From NCBI RefSeq assembly GCF_018320785.1, contig NC_054886.1, forward strand, positions 3,657,207 to 3,721,206: a stretch of 64,000 nucleotides of DNA, written 5' to 3'. Position 1 is the first letter of the stretch, and each line of letters begins with the position of its first letter. This stretch comes from Cheilinus undulatus. Taxonomy: Eukaryota > Chordata > Actinopteri > Labriformes > Labridae. The notes beneath the pieces were generated by a model. It made no database searches and was not told where the DNA came from. It worked only from the letters and a program-made list of their open reading frames with translations. A program made the translations under genes and the position numbers. Below are positions 1 through 12,447 of the stretch, in pieces.

Positions 1-19
1 TATAAGTTTCATTTCTTGT

Positions 20-100
20 TGGCCAATCAAACGCAGCGTGGTCTGTGAAGAGCTGAGACACTGTCAGTATTCTTCCATTCAGCACCAAGATTTCAGCACA
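20..100 (+). promoter_or_regulatory. NITR-A proximal promoter (CCAAT + RUNX-like site)
   Basis: A CCAATCA box lies at 23-29 and a CGTGGTC site (RUNX consensus PyGPyGGTPy) at 37-43, with the start codon at 101. The same block recurs upstream of loci B to G, which is the main support for function. No TATA box is conserved at a fixed distance. Transcription start is not determined. Confidence 0.55.
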
Positions 101-1689
101 ATGACATCTCCAACATTTGTCTTCATCCTGACATGTTTGGTCCTAAACAACATTGGTGAGTGAAGTTTGCACTACTCTACTTTTTTAGACTTAAAGTAGT
201 AAGAGTGAATTTAACCCTTTAAGGCCTGAAAACACAATTAATAGCCAGAAAATTCTCATTTTTTGAAACTGAAATTATTATTTCACTTTCTACTGACATC
301 CAAAAAATCAAAATTTCCTTAAAATTCAACATATATGTTTTTTGTATCTGATTTGATACATTAGGTGTTTTTGTTAATCCACTTGAGGGCATTTTGATCA
401 TTTATCAGTTTGTGTTCATAAGTTTTTTTTTAAATTAATTTATTGATCATACTGATTAGATAGAGGTATCATGAAATTATGTATCAAATATACAACCAGT
501 TTTAAGGGGTTAATAATAATGTTTAATATTTTAACTGTAAAATTCTTTCAAACTGAACCTTTGTCTTTCCTCTCATTTCAGCTCAGACAGTTGCTCTGAA
601 ATCAGCTTCATCTGTTCATCACAAGGAACTCGAAGCTGGGGAGAGTCTGACACTGAAATGTGACTTCAACAATAAACAGACTACATTTAAGTATTATTGG
701 TATAAGCAGATTCTCGGGGAGGACCTGCAGCTCATCTCTTCCTACTTCAAATATGATGAAAAAAGGTTCCACAGTAAATTTAAGGATGATCCACGTTTCA
801 CACTGGATGCTCACGATGGGACAAATCACTTAAACATCACAGATTTACAGCTGTCAGACTCAGCTACATATCACTGCATTGTTTGCAGATCATATGAAAT
901 TAAAATTTTAAAAACCATCGCAGTCAGTGTGAAGGGTTCAGGTCTGAGTGTCCCAGCTCTGGTCCATCAGTCAGAGTCTGAAACCATCCAGCCAGGAGGC
1001 TCTGTGACTCTGAACTGTACAGTCCGCACTGGGACCTACGACTGCACTGTGGTCTCATGTGGACACATACTGTTTGGAGACGGGACCAAGCTGGACTTTG
1101 AAGGTGAGTTTCTCCATTGTCAACATGATCCCACATGAGAACTCTCCAATCAGACTAAACACAGATATAAAGCTCTGAGCTCGGCTTCTTCTGTCTGACT
1201 GTACCCACAGATGAGGTGAGCTCTGGTGTCTTGGTGTATTCTCTGAGTGGAGCTTTGATATCTGCAGTTATCCTGATAGTTGTCCTGGCCTTCTTATTGT
1301 ACAAGATGAACAAAAGAATCTGCTTCTTATCTCAAGGTATGATCACTAACACTGTTAGTATCTTCCTGTTTTCTCTAAGTCTTCATTCTAAATTCAAGAG
1401 TGATTTCTGTGTTTCACCATCAGAGATACAAGCAAGATTTTCAGCTCCCTCCACAACAAACATGGAGGTAAGATTTAGGACTGGAGACTAAAAATTCTAA
1501 ACCTTTTTTTCTGCATTTTTACATGTTTCTCGAGGCCCATTTTGTGATAGATGTAAATGTTTTTCACAGGGTAACAGAGGAGCAGATGACGTCTGTTATG
1601 CTGCTCTGAACGTTAACATGCCCAACACATCAAGAAGACAGAGAAACACAGCCAGAGATGAATGTGTGTATTCCAGTGTGAGGCAGTAG
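101..1689 (+). CDS. nitr: NITR-A: novel immune-type receptor, V + shortened I domain, ITIM tail
   Basis: Five exons: 101-155 (leader MTSPTFVFILTC...), 582-1103 (ectodomain), 1211-1336 (transmembrane), 1424-1467 (linker), 1570-1689 (tail); all introns are GT-AG and the frame holds throughout, giving 288 residues. The V-type Ig domain has Cys45, the tryptophan of the WYKQ motif, a DSATYHC motif ending at Cys117 and a further Cys in YHCIVC. The I-type domain that follows in the same exon keeps only its B-strand end (GGSVTLNC) and its F-strand/J-like end (VVSCGHILFGDGTKLDF), about 58 codons shorter than in NITR-F. A helix at about 198-223 is followed by VCYAAL (Tyr259), a canonical ITIM, and CVYSSV (Tyr283), ITIM-like. 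By family knowledge this is an inhibitory lymphocyte receptor. A polyadenylation signal is at 1764-1769. Confidence 0.88.
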
Positions 1690-1699
1690 AAGTCACCAT

Positions 1700-3593
1700 G
1701 GTTCATCTTTTACTACGTCACTTTAAACTGATGTTGGACCAGATTTTTAATGTTACCTTTGTGAATAAACGTCAATGATTATGTTGTGCTTTTGTGAATA
1801 AATTCTAAATGATTTTGTTTGGAACATGAGATTTTTAAATCAAAGAACTCTTTTAACCCAGGTTTTGTTTTTACATTGTTATTATCATAGATGTATATTT
1901 TGGTATTTTTGCCTCTTTGAGACGTTGAATAGAGCAGAAAATGGAGGAAATGATCAGAAGTGATATGCAGGAACAGAGCTCAGGGCTGCTCACATGGAGG
2001 ACTACACCCTAGACCAGCTAGTGGTCCTCGCCCAGATTTGTTGCACGTGTTATTGATTATGACTCAGAAGTCTACTTTTGACATTTTAAAGAATAAAGAT
2101 TTTAAGTTTGTTTTTCTTCTTCATTTAGAACATGTTGTTTTGATTTATCAATCAACACAAGAAGTGATCAACACACTTCTACAGACTATAAAACATAATT
2201 CATTTTACCACAAGAAACAGACGAGAAAAGTCCAGCCAGCTCAGCAGCAGACTCAGGTTTGTTTCAAGTGAAACAGGAAGTTGAAGTGTGAAAGCTCTCT
2301 TAGAGACAGGCAGAGCTCAGCTAGGAGCAAAGAAAGCTTGGTACTGGACTTTTTCACTCTAACCAACACCTCACAGAAGTTTGAACACAACATACCAGTA
2401 ACTGAATTCTAACTAAATTCTATGTATCAACTTTAATTATTATTCAGATCCAAAGGTCACAATAACAAGCTAAGACCTGATATATTCATTCAAAATATAA
2501 ACACCAGTCACTTGAGGATAATTTCCTACATATCAGCCTCTAACACAGTCTCCAAAGGTACTGTACGTTAATTTGAAGTTGAGTCCAAGCACAAAAATAC
2601 AGTCCAAAAGAGACACATATAAGTCAAAATTCACAGGGTGAAAGAAAAAACTAAGGTAAGTCTGGGTAGAAGTCAGAGCTCCGGGGGTGTGAATGAATGT
2701 GTGTGTGCATGAATGTAAAACAGGATGTTGTGATAGGTCTGAGTGCAAGTGTGCTTGTAGTTTCAGGGCCTACCACACCAGGTAATGCAGCAGAACCTGT
2801 CCAGGGATCACAGGGGTCTCTCTAGATCCAGGTAGGAAGGCTCACCATCTAACTCACTGGACCGGTCAGCATGAAGAAAAGCCAAAAAAACAAAAAAAGA
2901 CCTGACCTGTGGATAGAGTCAGAGAGTTTTCAGATGTCTGTTATCTATTTTAACTGTTTTTAACATCATGAACTTTTAACATAAACTTTAAAATGATAGC
3001 CACATGCAATGATGCACATGAATTTACCTTTAAATCACTTTTTAACAATAGAACATCATAAAATTAAACATTTATCTTTGTAACATAGGGATGGGAACAA
3101 GAACCAGCTCCAGTTGAGAACCAGTTTCAATGGTTCAATCCATCAACATCCATCCCAGCTGTCACTGGGCGAGAGAGGCATCCTGGACTGGTCGACAATC
3201 ACAGGGCGGACATATATAGAGACAGACAATCAGGCACGCTCACACTCACACCTACGGCAAATTTAGAGTCACCAATTAACCTTCTATCAACATCATTTAC
3301 ATTTAATCTGTATGATTCCCTTATAAATGCCTTACTTCCACATGTCAGTCAGCGTGAACAAGAACAGAGCAGTCAAGAGAATAAACATAGCAGACAGTCA
3401 CAAAAACAGGCTGAAGCAGTTGAAAGTGTGGCTTCATTTATCTTAAAATGACGAGAACAGAGCAACATCTGTTAAACACTGATTCTATGCAAGGTATGCA
3501 TCTTTTTGCACAAAAACTTTCTTTAATTTTGTACAAGAATTTTTAGTATTATTGGTCCAGAGATCTAGGATCCAGAGACTAGTCTATATTTAT
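1700..3593. other. 3' flank of NITR-A, no gene
   Basis: AT-rich intergenic DNA. 2105-2405 is closely repeated at 27043-27344 downstream of NITR-C, so it belongs to the tandem duplication unit. 3150-3292 is a fragment of a dispersed fish repeat in reverse orientation (its forward counterpart is at 43613-43815). I see no coding signal. Confidence 0.6.
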
Positions 3594-4618
3594 TAGAGAT
3601 GGGATTTATGGCTCTTTGAAGGGAGCCAGATCTTGTGGATCCGTTCCCTTCAAAGAGCCGTTCAAAAGACTGGTTCATTCTTATATTTTTTTATTTTTAA
3701 GAAGCTACCCCAGGGGAAACTCATTTTATCCAGGAAATAATCACTAGGAGGAACAATAGGATAAAATTTGGGTCAGAATCATTCAAACTTAGACATCCCA
3801 CTGTTGAATAATTCAGAAATACTGCTTTTAATTTCATTTGGCATATGTGGACTAGATTTTAATGTCTCATCTGCAGTCACTATTTACCTTTTGTATAAAA
3901 GGTGTGTGTGTTAATTAAGCTACCTTGACTTCTGTTATGCATGTACCACCTAAAAAAAACTCTTTGGCACACTAAAAAAAAAAAAAAAAAAAAAAAAAAA
4001 GCCAACTATAATGAACTTGCATGCAAAACAGCTTTTCGTGCAAAATTTTCCACACAAACATTTTTAACAATACTTGTACAAAACAATATTTCAAGTATTA
4101 CAAGTATTATATGTAAATGTAACAGCCTACTAGTCTAGTACTGCTAGTATTGACACTGCAATGGACAGGTAACCTGCCCTGGAGTGCATGTAGCTGCTTT
4201 GTTGAAAAAATAATAAAAAAAATAATAATAAAAATCCTGCAGAGGACCCAACTGTCCTTGAGTGTATAGCAGCCTATACTTTTGCAACATCAGTGCAAAT
4301 TTCAGCAAAGAACATTTTTTTATAGAAAAACTCACAATAATTTGTGCAAAACATTACTTCCAGTACAAAAACAAATCAGAAAACTGGAAGGAAATGGTAA
4401 AAATACAGATTGAAAACTGTACTAATATAAATCCCACAGTGAACAAGTAAAGTGTCCTGCAGGTGTGTACACCTGAGCTGCTTTGACAAAAACAGGAGAT
4501 CAGCTCCTTGACTCTGAACCACCTCAGATCCAACAGGGATTTCTTACTGTAAACAATAACAAAATAAAGTGTAAGCAGAATAAATAACAGCCCTGAAATA
4601 ATAAAGCAGTTCCATGCT

Positions 4619-7600
4619 TCATGGCTTCTTCTGCCACTCCTTCTTGTCCTTTGGCAAATTTGCATTGAGGAAGACAAGTGATCTCACTTTTGTGGACTTG
4701 AGACGACTTCTTCTCTCTGAGATTATTTGTCCAGTCTTGGAGAATATTCTCTCAGACGGAAATGAGGTTGCCACTATGCAAAGCTTCTTAGCCATGAGGT
4801 TGCTAAGCCTGGGGTACACAGGGGCCCGACTTTTCCACCACTTGACAGGATCTTCATTTTTTGGAACAAGAGGCTCCTCTTGGTAAGCCCGCACCGCCAT
4901 GATGGCGTCTGCTGTGGGATTCCTGGTTGCCACTGTTCCAGCTACTTGCTCATAGGAGGAGGGTGAAATAAAACAATTTTATGTTGAGACTGTGATATTG
5001 TAGAAGATGACTGATGTCATCCTAGATTTTGAGAAAAAAATTGCAATTTATTTTTGCCACACTTACTTGCTCATGGAAAGAGCTCCAAACAACAGATTGT
5101 GGTGCAGCACTGCATGCTCCTTCCTCTTGGACTGGTTGCTGGATGGGTTCGCTGCTACTTGGAGTGAGTCTTCCTGCTGACGTTGATATTCTTTGGAAAG
5201 TCTCGTCTGCAGCTCTGCCATCTGTGAATGCCATCCTTTTAAATCTTGGGTCAAGCGCAGTGGCATCTGCAAGGGTGTGGTTGGATTCCATTTTGCAGAA
5301 TCTAGCTGACATGTTTGAACAAAGAGAGCTGACCATGTCTTTTGCTGCCTGTGTTGTTGCCCTTCTCTGGAAATCAGTCATGGCTCTCTGCAGTCCCTTG
5401 GCCAGCAGTATTACCTTCGAGGCAGTCACGTAGCTAGTGAGAAAAAATGATTATTATTATAGCGATAAAATTATTACGTTTTACCAATAATGATACATAG
5501 CAGTCTTTATAATACAGGTATCTATTATGGTCTAAAATATTCATAATTAGTATCAGGTAATTTGAATGCATTCTATAAAACAGGGGCGTCAAACTCAATC
5601 ACAGCGGGGGCCGAAGTCTGAATTTAGGTCTAACCTGAGGGCCTTACAGGGAAAACATTTTTATTTAAATTTTAACCATAAACTGTAAACGTTGTTTTCA
5701 CAGGTAATTAACTAAGGTCAGAACACAGAAACAAAAGTCAAAATAATGTTTTCAAAGGGCAAATATATGAGAAAGAAAGTAAAAATCATGAGTTTAAAGG
5801 ACAAAATATGACATAAAATATCAAAGTTATAAGTCAAAAAGGTCGAATTCTGAGATTAAAAACAAAATTTAGAGTTTAAAAGGTTGATGTATGACTTAAA
5901 ATTTAAGGTTGTGACTCTAAAAATATAAAATAACAAAATTTTACATCATGAGTTTAAAAAGTCAAAATATGAGATTAAAAGTCAAAATTAGGAGTTTAAA
6001 AGGGCAAAATGTGAGATAAAATTCAAAATAATGACTTTAAAAAGTCAAAATATGAGATTAAAAGTCAGAATTGCGAGTTTAAAAAAGTCAAAATAAGACA
6101 TAAAGTTCTATATCAGGAGTTTAAAAAGTCAAAATATGAGATTAAATGCAAAATTAGGAGTTTAAAAGGGCAAAATATGAGGGAAAATTCTAAATAATGA
6201 GTTTAAAAAGTCAAAATATGAAATTAAAAGTCAGAATTGCGAGTTTAAAAAAGTCAAAATAAGACATAAAGTTCTATATCAGGAGTTTAAAAAGTCAAAA
6301 TATGAGATTAAAAGTCAGAATTGCGAGTTTAAAAAAGTCAAAATAAGACATAAAGTTCTATATCAGGAGTTTAAAAAGTCAAAATATGAAATTAAAAATC
6401 AGAATTGCGAGTTTAAAAAAGTCAAAATAAGACATAAAGTTCTATATCAGGAGTTTAAAAAGTCAAAATATGAGATTAAAAGTCAAAATTAGGAGTTTAA
6501 AAGGGCAAAATCTGGGAATAAATTTGTAATCATGATCTTGAAATTTCAAAATGTAACTTGAAATTCAAAATTGAAAGTTTAAGCTGTAATTTTAAGATGC
6601 AAATTAAATATATGACATGAAAACACAAATTCATCTTCGTCCCTCCCTCATTCCTTTCTTTCTCAATATTTTTACTTCTTCAAATTTTTATGGCTTAACA
6701 ACCGATATTTTAAATCTTCAAGGTTACATTTTGGATTTTGGAGGAAATCTGCAGACCTCAGACCTACGGGACAGTTCTAAATCAGATATGATATGATCTT
6801 GCGGACCAGGTAAAACTGCACCAGGGGCCGGATTTGGCCCCTGGGCCTTGAGTTTGACACCCCTGCAACAGAAATCTATGAGCTGAATTGCATACCTTTC
6901 TGCGCAGTTCAACAGTGACCTCTTCAAATGGCTTCAAGATGGTGCACATCTCCTGCACTACAGTCCATTCTTCTTGGGATAAAAGGCTGACAGGTGCATT
7001 GGTGACAGCCAGGGTGGAGACAATGGGATTCTTATTGGTCAGAAAACTTTGCAACATGTAATATGTTGAATTCCATCTTGTGACACAGTCTTGTTTTGGT
7101 CGTAGTTCATCCATCTTCATTTTGAGCTGTGTTTCCTTCAGTTTTTGTGCACCCACTGTGCTTCTGTGAAAGTATTCCACCGCTGTTTTGACTTTATCAG
7201 TGATGGGCTGTTGGTCTTTGAGGGCATCTCTCACCACAAGATTAATAGTATGAGCCAGGCATGGAAGGTGGGTCCATCCTGTTATTTGAATCGCCTTTGT
7301 GATGTTTGCAGCATTGCCTGTTAAGCAGCACACCACTTTCTTATCAATCACCCACTCTGCTGCAACACTAAGAAGCTTGTTTGCCAGGTTGTCTGCTGTG
7401 TGCCGCTCACTGAATTCAAAACAGTCCAACAGGTAGGAGAACATTTGGAAATCTTCAATAAAGTGGCATGTTACAGACATGACTGATGCTGTAACCCTTG
7501 ATGTCCAACAATCTGTTGTTAGGCAAACTGCTGATGCTTTGGACACCCTCTTCCTCAGTGATGCTGCTTCTCTCTCATAAAGTTCAGAAACTTTCTGGGT

Positions 7601-8251
7601 TAGTACTCTCCTACATGGAAGAATGTAGGAAGGGTTGAGAGCATTGCAGAATTTTTTGAACCCTTTATCTTCTACAATTCTAAATGGCTGGAAGTCAGTG
7701 GCTATCATTTTTGCAAGCTCTTCATCTATCTTCTCCTGTCTCAAAGAGGTCAAGACAGGTGCTGCAAAGTTATACTGACTGAGAGATGTCTGTTTTGTTT
7801 TTGTGGTAAAAGGAATAGTTTGACTGGAGCTTGGTGCCTGGCCAGCTAAAGATGTGCACACAGTGGTAAAAGAGGTGGCGTTAGGTGCTGCTGTGGCTAC
7901 AGTGAAGGTGGCCCGCCGTCTACCTGATGTGGAAGTAGAAGCACTTGTACCGTCATTTTTTGGCTGACTTCTTGTACCTTGTGTGGAAGCAGAGGAAGCA
8001 CCGTCGGTGCCATTTTCACTTTCACTGATGGAGACTTCGTCGTCACTATCATTGTTGTCGTTGGAATTGATCGATTCTCTCCTCACTTCCGCCATTTTCA
8101 CCGTCGGGTGCTGCGTTTTAAAGTGGCGATGCAAATTGTTTGTTGACCCGGACTTGAATGAAATGTTTTTATGGCAAATATTACATTTTGCTTTACTGTT
8201 GGTGTCACCAGAAAAGTGCATCCAGATGCTGCTGCATTTTCTCTGGCCCAT
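4619..8251 (-). CDS. hAT transposase, ZBED-like, three exons
   Basis: The exons I read are 8251-6896, 5433-5067 and 4948-4619. Exon 1 starts MGQRKCSSIWMHF and holds a BED zinc finger (C-x2-C at residues 23 and 26, H-x5-H of LHRHFKTQHP), a low-complexity Ser/Thr linker and the start of the RNase H-like core (TTDCWTS, then CLAHTINLVV). Exon 2 continues the core (DATALDPRFK). Exon 3 carries the C-terminal hAT dimerisation segment (WWKSRAPVYPRLSNL, ATSFPSERIFSKTG). Introns have GT/AG ends, but the exon 1 to exon 2 junction does not keep frame by my reading (exon 1 ends in phase 0, exon 2 needs phase 2). Either a neighbouring splice site is used or the copy carries a frameshift. The nested element lies in the first intron, so it need not disrupt coding. 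Confidence 0.8.
5581..6865. mobile_element. Nested hAT-like non-autonomous element
   Basis: The ends are inverted: CAGGGGCGTCAAACTCAA on the left and CTTGAGTTTGACACCCCTG on the right. This terminal type is common in vertebrate hAT derivatives. It sits in the first transposase intron of the surrounding element, so it is younger than that copy or was carried with it. I could not find a matching 8-bp target-site duplication. The interior is a minisatellite with no coding potential. Confidence 0.7.
5750..6520 (+). repeat. AT-rich minisatellite inside nested element
   Basis: Tandem blocks of AAAATATGAGATTAAAAGTC and GAGTTTAAAAAAGTC-like sequence. The basic period is about 40 bp, organised over 6040-6480 into a higher-order unit of roughly 84 bp that also contains AAGACATAAAGTTCTATATC. 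At least four higher-order copies are visible. Confidence 0.85.
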
Positions 8252-8587
8252 TTTGTCTTTTAATCACCAGCCACTCGCTTCTAATAAAGCGTATCCTCCC
8301 CTCCTTCCCGCTCCGGGGTACACAGAACGACACTCATGTGAAGACAATGTGGACAAATCAGATGACGTCATGCGATATTTGCATATCACGTGTACTCTGC
8401 TGCGCCGTTGCTGTTATGCCCGTCTCTTCTCGCTCTGTGGAGGACGGGCTTGTGTGTGCATCTGTATGCATGAAATACAGCGGGAAAAAAGAACGACTCG
8501 CGACTGCGACTCGGTTCCCATCGTTCATATTAAAGAGCCGTTCAAAAGATTCGGGTCGTTCGTGAACGTCACAACTCTAATATTTAT

Positions 8588-10832
8588 TATAAGGTTTTAT
8601 CGTTTAAGAAAATGAGCAGTAGTATTGTGTTCTAACTCAAGTGTACAGTTTGGAGATCCAGAGAGAAGTTAGTTTTAACTGAGAATTTACAACAGAAAGA
8701 GTATTTTATATTTTAGCATGTTCTCCTCCCAATCACCTGATGTTTAACATTTTTAGTTATCTAAACTCTTTATTATTGGCAGGAGATGAAGTGTGCTTGT
8801 CAGTGACTCTCACTGAAGCTGGCCTACATCTAGTTCAGTGTTCAGAGAGAAAGAGACTCAATAAAATTTGAGTTAAAAGTGAAATCCTCTGTAGTCAACT
8901 TGTTCCAAAAGAAATTTCACAGAAAGACATCGATAAAGAATCGAACTGATAAGCAGAATCAATAATGGAAGTGATATAAATAAAATCTAATCAATTCAAA
9001 TCCCTATTTCTATTTCATGGTGTACAAACCTTTAAACATACATATTTTTAGATTAAACAACTGTAGCTGCCATCAAACAACTTATTTTCCATAAAGTGCT
9101 AAATAAAATGATTTAAAATAGTAAATAAACTTTATATGTAAACCTTGTATTCATCAGAAACATATATTTTTTCAGATATTCATAAATAAAGAGATTTTCA
9201 TGGCTAACAAAGTGTTTAACACAGAGCAATGAAAACCCTTGTGTAAAAACAATAAACAAAGATGAACATGCTCACTAATCTCTGGGTAGGTTGAACAAAC
9301 ACATAAAATAGTACAGCACCCAGTAAACCACAGGTTTACTTGTTTCCTGCAACAGTTTGTGATAAAGTCTTTGAATTATCCACACACTCTGAAGAGCACA
9401 ACAAGCCAACAACGTAGCGCTTTAAGCTAGCGCTAGCATCGTGATGCTAATATGCTAACGATTACTGAGTTGAATAAACTCCTGTGTTCTTACTTTCAGA
9501 AAGAAACACTCTGGCAACACTTGGGTTATCTTCTTTAGAGTCTGTTTGGACTTTATCTTCTGATTTTGTCGAGTATTTATGTCGTTAAATTCACTTTTAG
9601 TAATGATTTCATGGCGTGGTGCTCTATGTTGCTTAGCAACAGGATGGCGGGACTTTATACTAGAAGAGGGCTCCTGATTCGCTGGTGCAAACACCATTCT
9701 TAATGGAATAAGAGAACTTATGCTATTCTAGGGTATTTTTTGTCTTTAATCCTTCTTTTTTACTTTTGATTTCCTTTGGGTTTTTTAAAATAATTTAATT
9801 CACTTTTATGTGACAAGACATTTTTATATGTGCTAAAATCTCTGTGTTTACATGAATATGTGTTAATTTGGTTTTGAATGAGGGCGCTTTCACATTAGGC
9901 CCAGCTGTTTCGAACCCATAGACTGTAGAAAGAATTGGACAGACCCCTTGTGACGTCAGTTGTCTGCTTACCATAGGCGGACTCAAACGGCTTTTGAAGC
10001 CCATTCATAGATGCTTCCGTATTGAAATCGCGGTTTCAACCGAACTTTGGATCAACCTAACGGCCCGCCCACTAAGCTGGACTTCCTATCAGCTAGCTAG
10101 CTAGCATTCCAGTTGACAGAAACAGAGCCTCTGCCTGCCGGGCTATCTGTCAATCAAATGAGACGCGCCAATCACTGTGAAGTGAGGTTTATCCTAAATA
10201 TAATCCAAATGATCGTGGTACAAAAAAATTCACCCCTGTACAGTGGGAGCACAATAAGACACTAGCTAATGAGACACGTTTGGTGTTTTGAACCAGGCTG
10301 TAAACCAGTTTATTTTGTGTGTCAAAACCTGCTGTTTAACACGTGAGCAGACAGAACTTCCGGTTTTCCTGCAGTCAGCCTCAAATGGACAGTCGTAGTA
10401 TAGCAATTTTTTGCACTTCCGCATTGGCTTCATTTTTTAGGACCAGAGGTTGCCGCTTGTTCGAACCACGTGGCATGACCAACCGGCGTGATTCCTCCCC
10501 TCCCCCTTCCCTTGGCTTGCTTTCACACTAGCAACATCGATCCGTGCCCAGGCCCACTTGTATGTACTCAGTTTGAAACATCAGGTGGCGGTATGCACGT
10601 AGCTGGTAACCAAGCCCGCCAAGGAGGAGAAAGAAGAAAGGCTACCATGACAACCACTTTCATCATTAAACTAGCGACGTTTTGTTTGTGTTTCACCCGG
10701 GCAATTCTTTCCTGCTACTGTGGTTGTTTTATCGTGTTTGAAACTGAGACAGCAACAGCGACACTCTCCGTAAATAGTAAAAACAAACAAACAAAAAAAA
10801 AACCCTAAAAGATCATTTGGAATAAGTATATA
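8588..10832. other. Intergenic, repeat scraps, no gene
   Basis: 8800-8875 (CACTGAAGCTGGCCTACATC... with an AATAAAATTTGAGTT tail) has a paralogous copy at 15930-15995. From 9888 to about 10560 there are GCGCTTTCACA-type sequences resembling the ends of a fish DNA transposon, too degraded to delimit. An 80-codon - strand open frame at 9455-9697 has no recognisable domain. Confidence 0.4.
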
Positions 10833-12445
10833 GGGGAGAGTGGGGGGGGGGGGGGGGGGGGGGGTGGGCCAAAGGGGAACTAGTGCCACTCTTTGTTTAT
10901 AGAAACCCATAGAAGAAATTGGTCATGTGACCACATATTTTTGAAGAGCTATCCATTTTACTCATCCTGTATAAAAGGGAGACACATGGCATGAGAGGTG
11001 AGCACGTTTTAGCTCAAAAACTGTTTTTTGCCTTTCAAAGTAAAACTTCTATGATCAAGGTTTTTTGATTGTTGTGTCTGAACAATTACAGACAAGTTTG
11101 AAAACATTTCACACATGTTTTAGTGCTTTAGTAGGCTACACAATGAGTCTATACAGTTAGCCTGATGTCAGCTCTAAACTGCTGGACCGTGCTAGTTTTT
11201 CAAAATAGTGGGGCTGGGGTGATTTGTGCCAAAGGGCCTGGGTTAAGTTGTGCCAGTGGCACACCCACAAACCCAGACCCACAGACACTCCTGAACCCTG
11301 ACACCCACGCAACCAGACCAAAATACCCACAAATCCAGACCCACACACGCAGACCCAAACAACCAGAGACACAAATCCCAGACCAACAGACCCTAACCCA
11401 CACACCCTCTCACCCAGACCCATACACCGAGACCTACACACATAGAACCCAGTAAAGAAGGGCCAAGAACAGCCGGAGAAGTGAGGAGATGGTTATGCCT
11501 AATCAGTGTTTGATTTACCTGCCATTTGTTTAATTTAGCTAACACTGATTTCAGTTTTGAGTTTGCACTGTTATTAAAGAGCAGTTTTATTCAGTTTTTA
11601 AGGGGCCAAAGCCACAGTTAGATGTTAAGAAACTGGCCTAACGCCCTTTATTCATATATGTTACATAATTGACAGTGTTCTATGTATGAAATTATTCACA
11701 AATATATAATGTGTATTTAGGTGTTTTGTGTTTTTCCAAAAACTAGAAAATATAACTTATGTCATTAGTGTAATAGGGTGACGATATCTAAATAAAACTT
11801 AAAAGAGTAATTACCCACACCGATGAAATCAGTAGGGGGTTATGTAAAGGGTTCCGTATCTTTGTTTGTTCGTTTCTTTGTTTGTATGTGTACAGGATAA
11901 CTTGACAACGGAAAATCGGATCTTCGCCAAACTTTCAGGGAATATTGGGATAGTGACAGGGAAGATTCAATTAGATTTTGGTGATGATCCACGCACCTGT
12001 TAGGTTTTTCTCTGACTTTGAATTTTGAACACCATAGTAATCAATGGGAGCGTCAGTTCCTCGGTGGCGCTGCTTAGCTGTGGGTCTGCCGCCTCAGACG
12101 ACCATTCTAGTTTAGTATTGAATTTGTCTTGCTTTAATTTAGTGTTACAGTTAATGAGATTAAAATGTTTTGTTTTACTTAAATAATGACTGGCACAATT
12201 TACCCCAACGTATTCTCCCCAAAGGCACAACTTACCCCGCACCGGGGGCAAGTTGTGCCACAAGACCACTTTTTTTCTGAAAGCTATGTTTCCTGAACAG
12301 TTTATTTCAGATCCACAGTTATTGTTCCCAGGGATGCACCACATCCTGAAATATATGTATGTACTTAAGTTGGAGGCATTACTTTCATGGCCTCACTTTA
12401 AAGTCACTGTGAGTAAAAACTGGCACAACCCACCCCACTCTCCCC
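10833..12445. mobile_element. Non-autonomous DNA transposon with GGGGAGAG inverted ends
   Basis: The left end is GGGGAGAGTGGGG followed by a G tract; the right end is its inverse, CCCCACTCTCCCC. Both are flanked by TA (10831-10832, 12446-12447). The motif GGGTAAGTTGTGCC and close variants recur in both orientations inside (about 11242-11254, 12192-12206, 12224-12238, 12244-12260 and near both ends). No transposase is present. TA flanks fit a Tc1/mariner-type target, but superfamily assignment is uncertain. Confidence 0.65.
11258..11456 (+). repeat. Degenerate ACCCAGACCCAC-type tandem repeat
   Basis: A C/A-rich stretch made of degenerate ACCCAGACCCAC or CCCACAAACCCAG units, lying inside the GGGGAGAG-terminated element. 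It is open on both strands only because of its low complexity. Confidence 0.6.
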
Positions 12446-12447
12446 TA

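Larger units (their letters stand above)
3594..8579 (-). mobile_element. hAT (Ac-like) DNA transposon, nearly complete
   Basis: The element is bounded by an 8-bp target-site duplication, ATATTTAT, at 3586-3593 and 8580-8587. Its ends are imperfect inverted repeats, TAGAGATGGGA and (reverse complement) TAGAGTTGTGA. An 18-base subterminal motif, AAAGAGCCGTTCAAAAGA, occurs near both ends (about 3652 and 8534). The 4,986-bp body carries a three-exon transposase on the - strand and a nested element in an intron. Eight-base duplications and the BED-finger transposase place it in the hAT superfamily. The clean duplication suggests fairly recent insertion. Confidence 0.9.

Noticed and set aside
582-1103. 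V(D)J-style recombination signals flanking the J-like motif
   Set aside because: No heptamer-spacer-nonamer was found. The J-like end is joined in the germline exon, as known for NITRs, and the shortened forms are explained by repeat-mediated deletion.
3941-4138. 65-codon open frame with poly-Lys
   Set aside because: It is produced by an A tract inside the hAT element's non-coding end.
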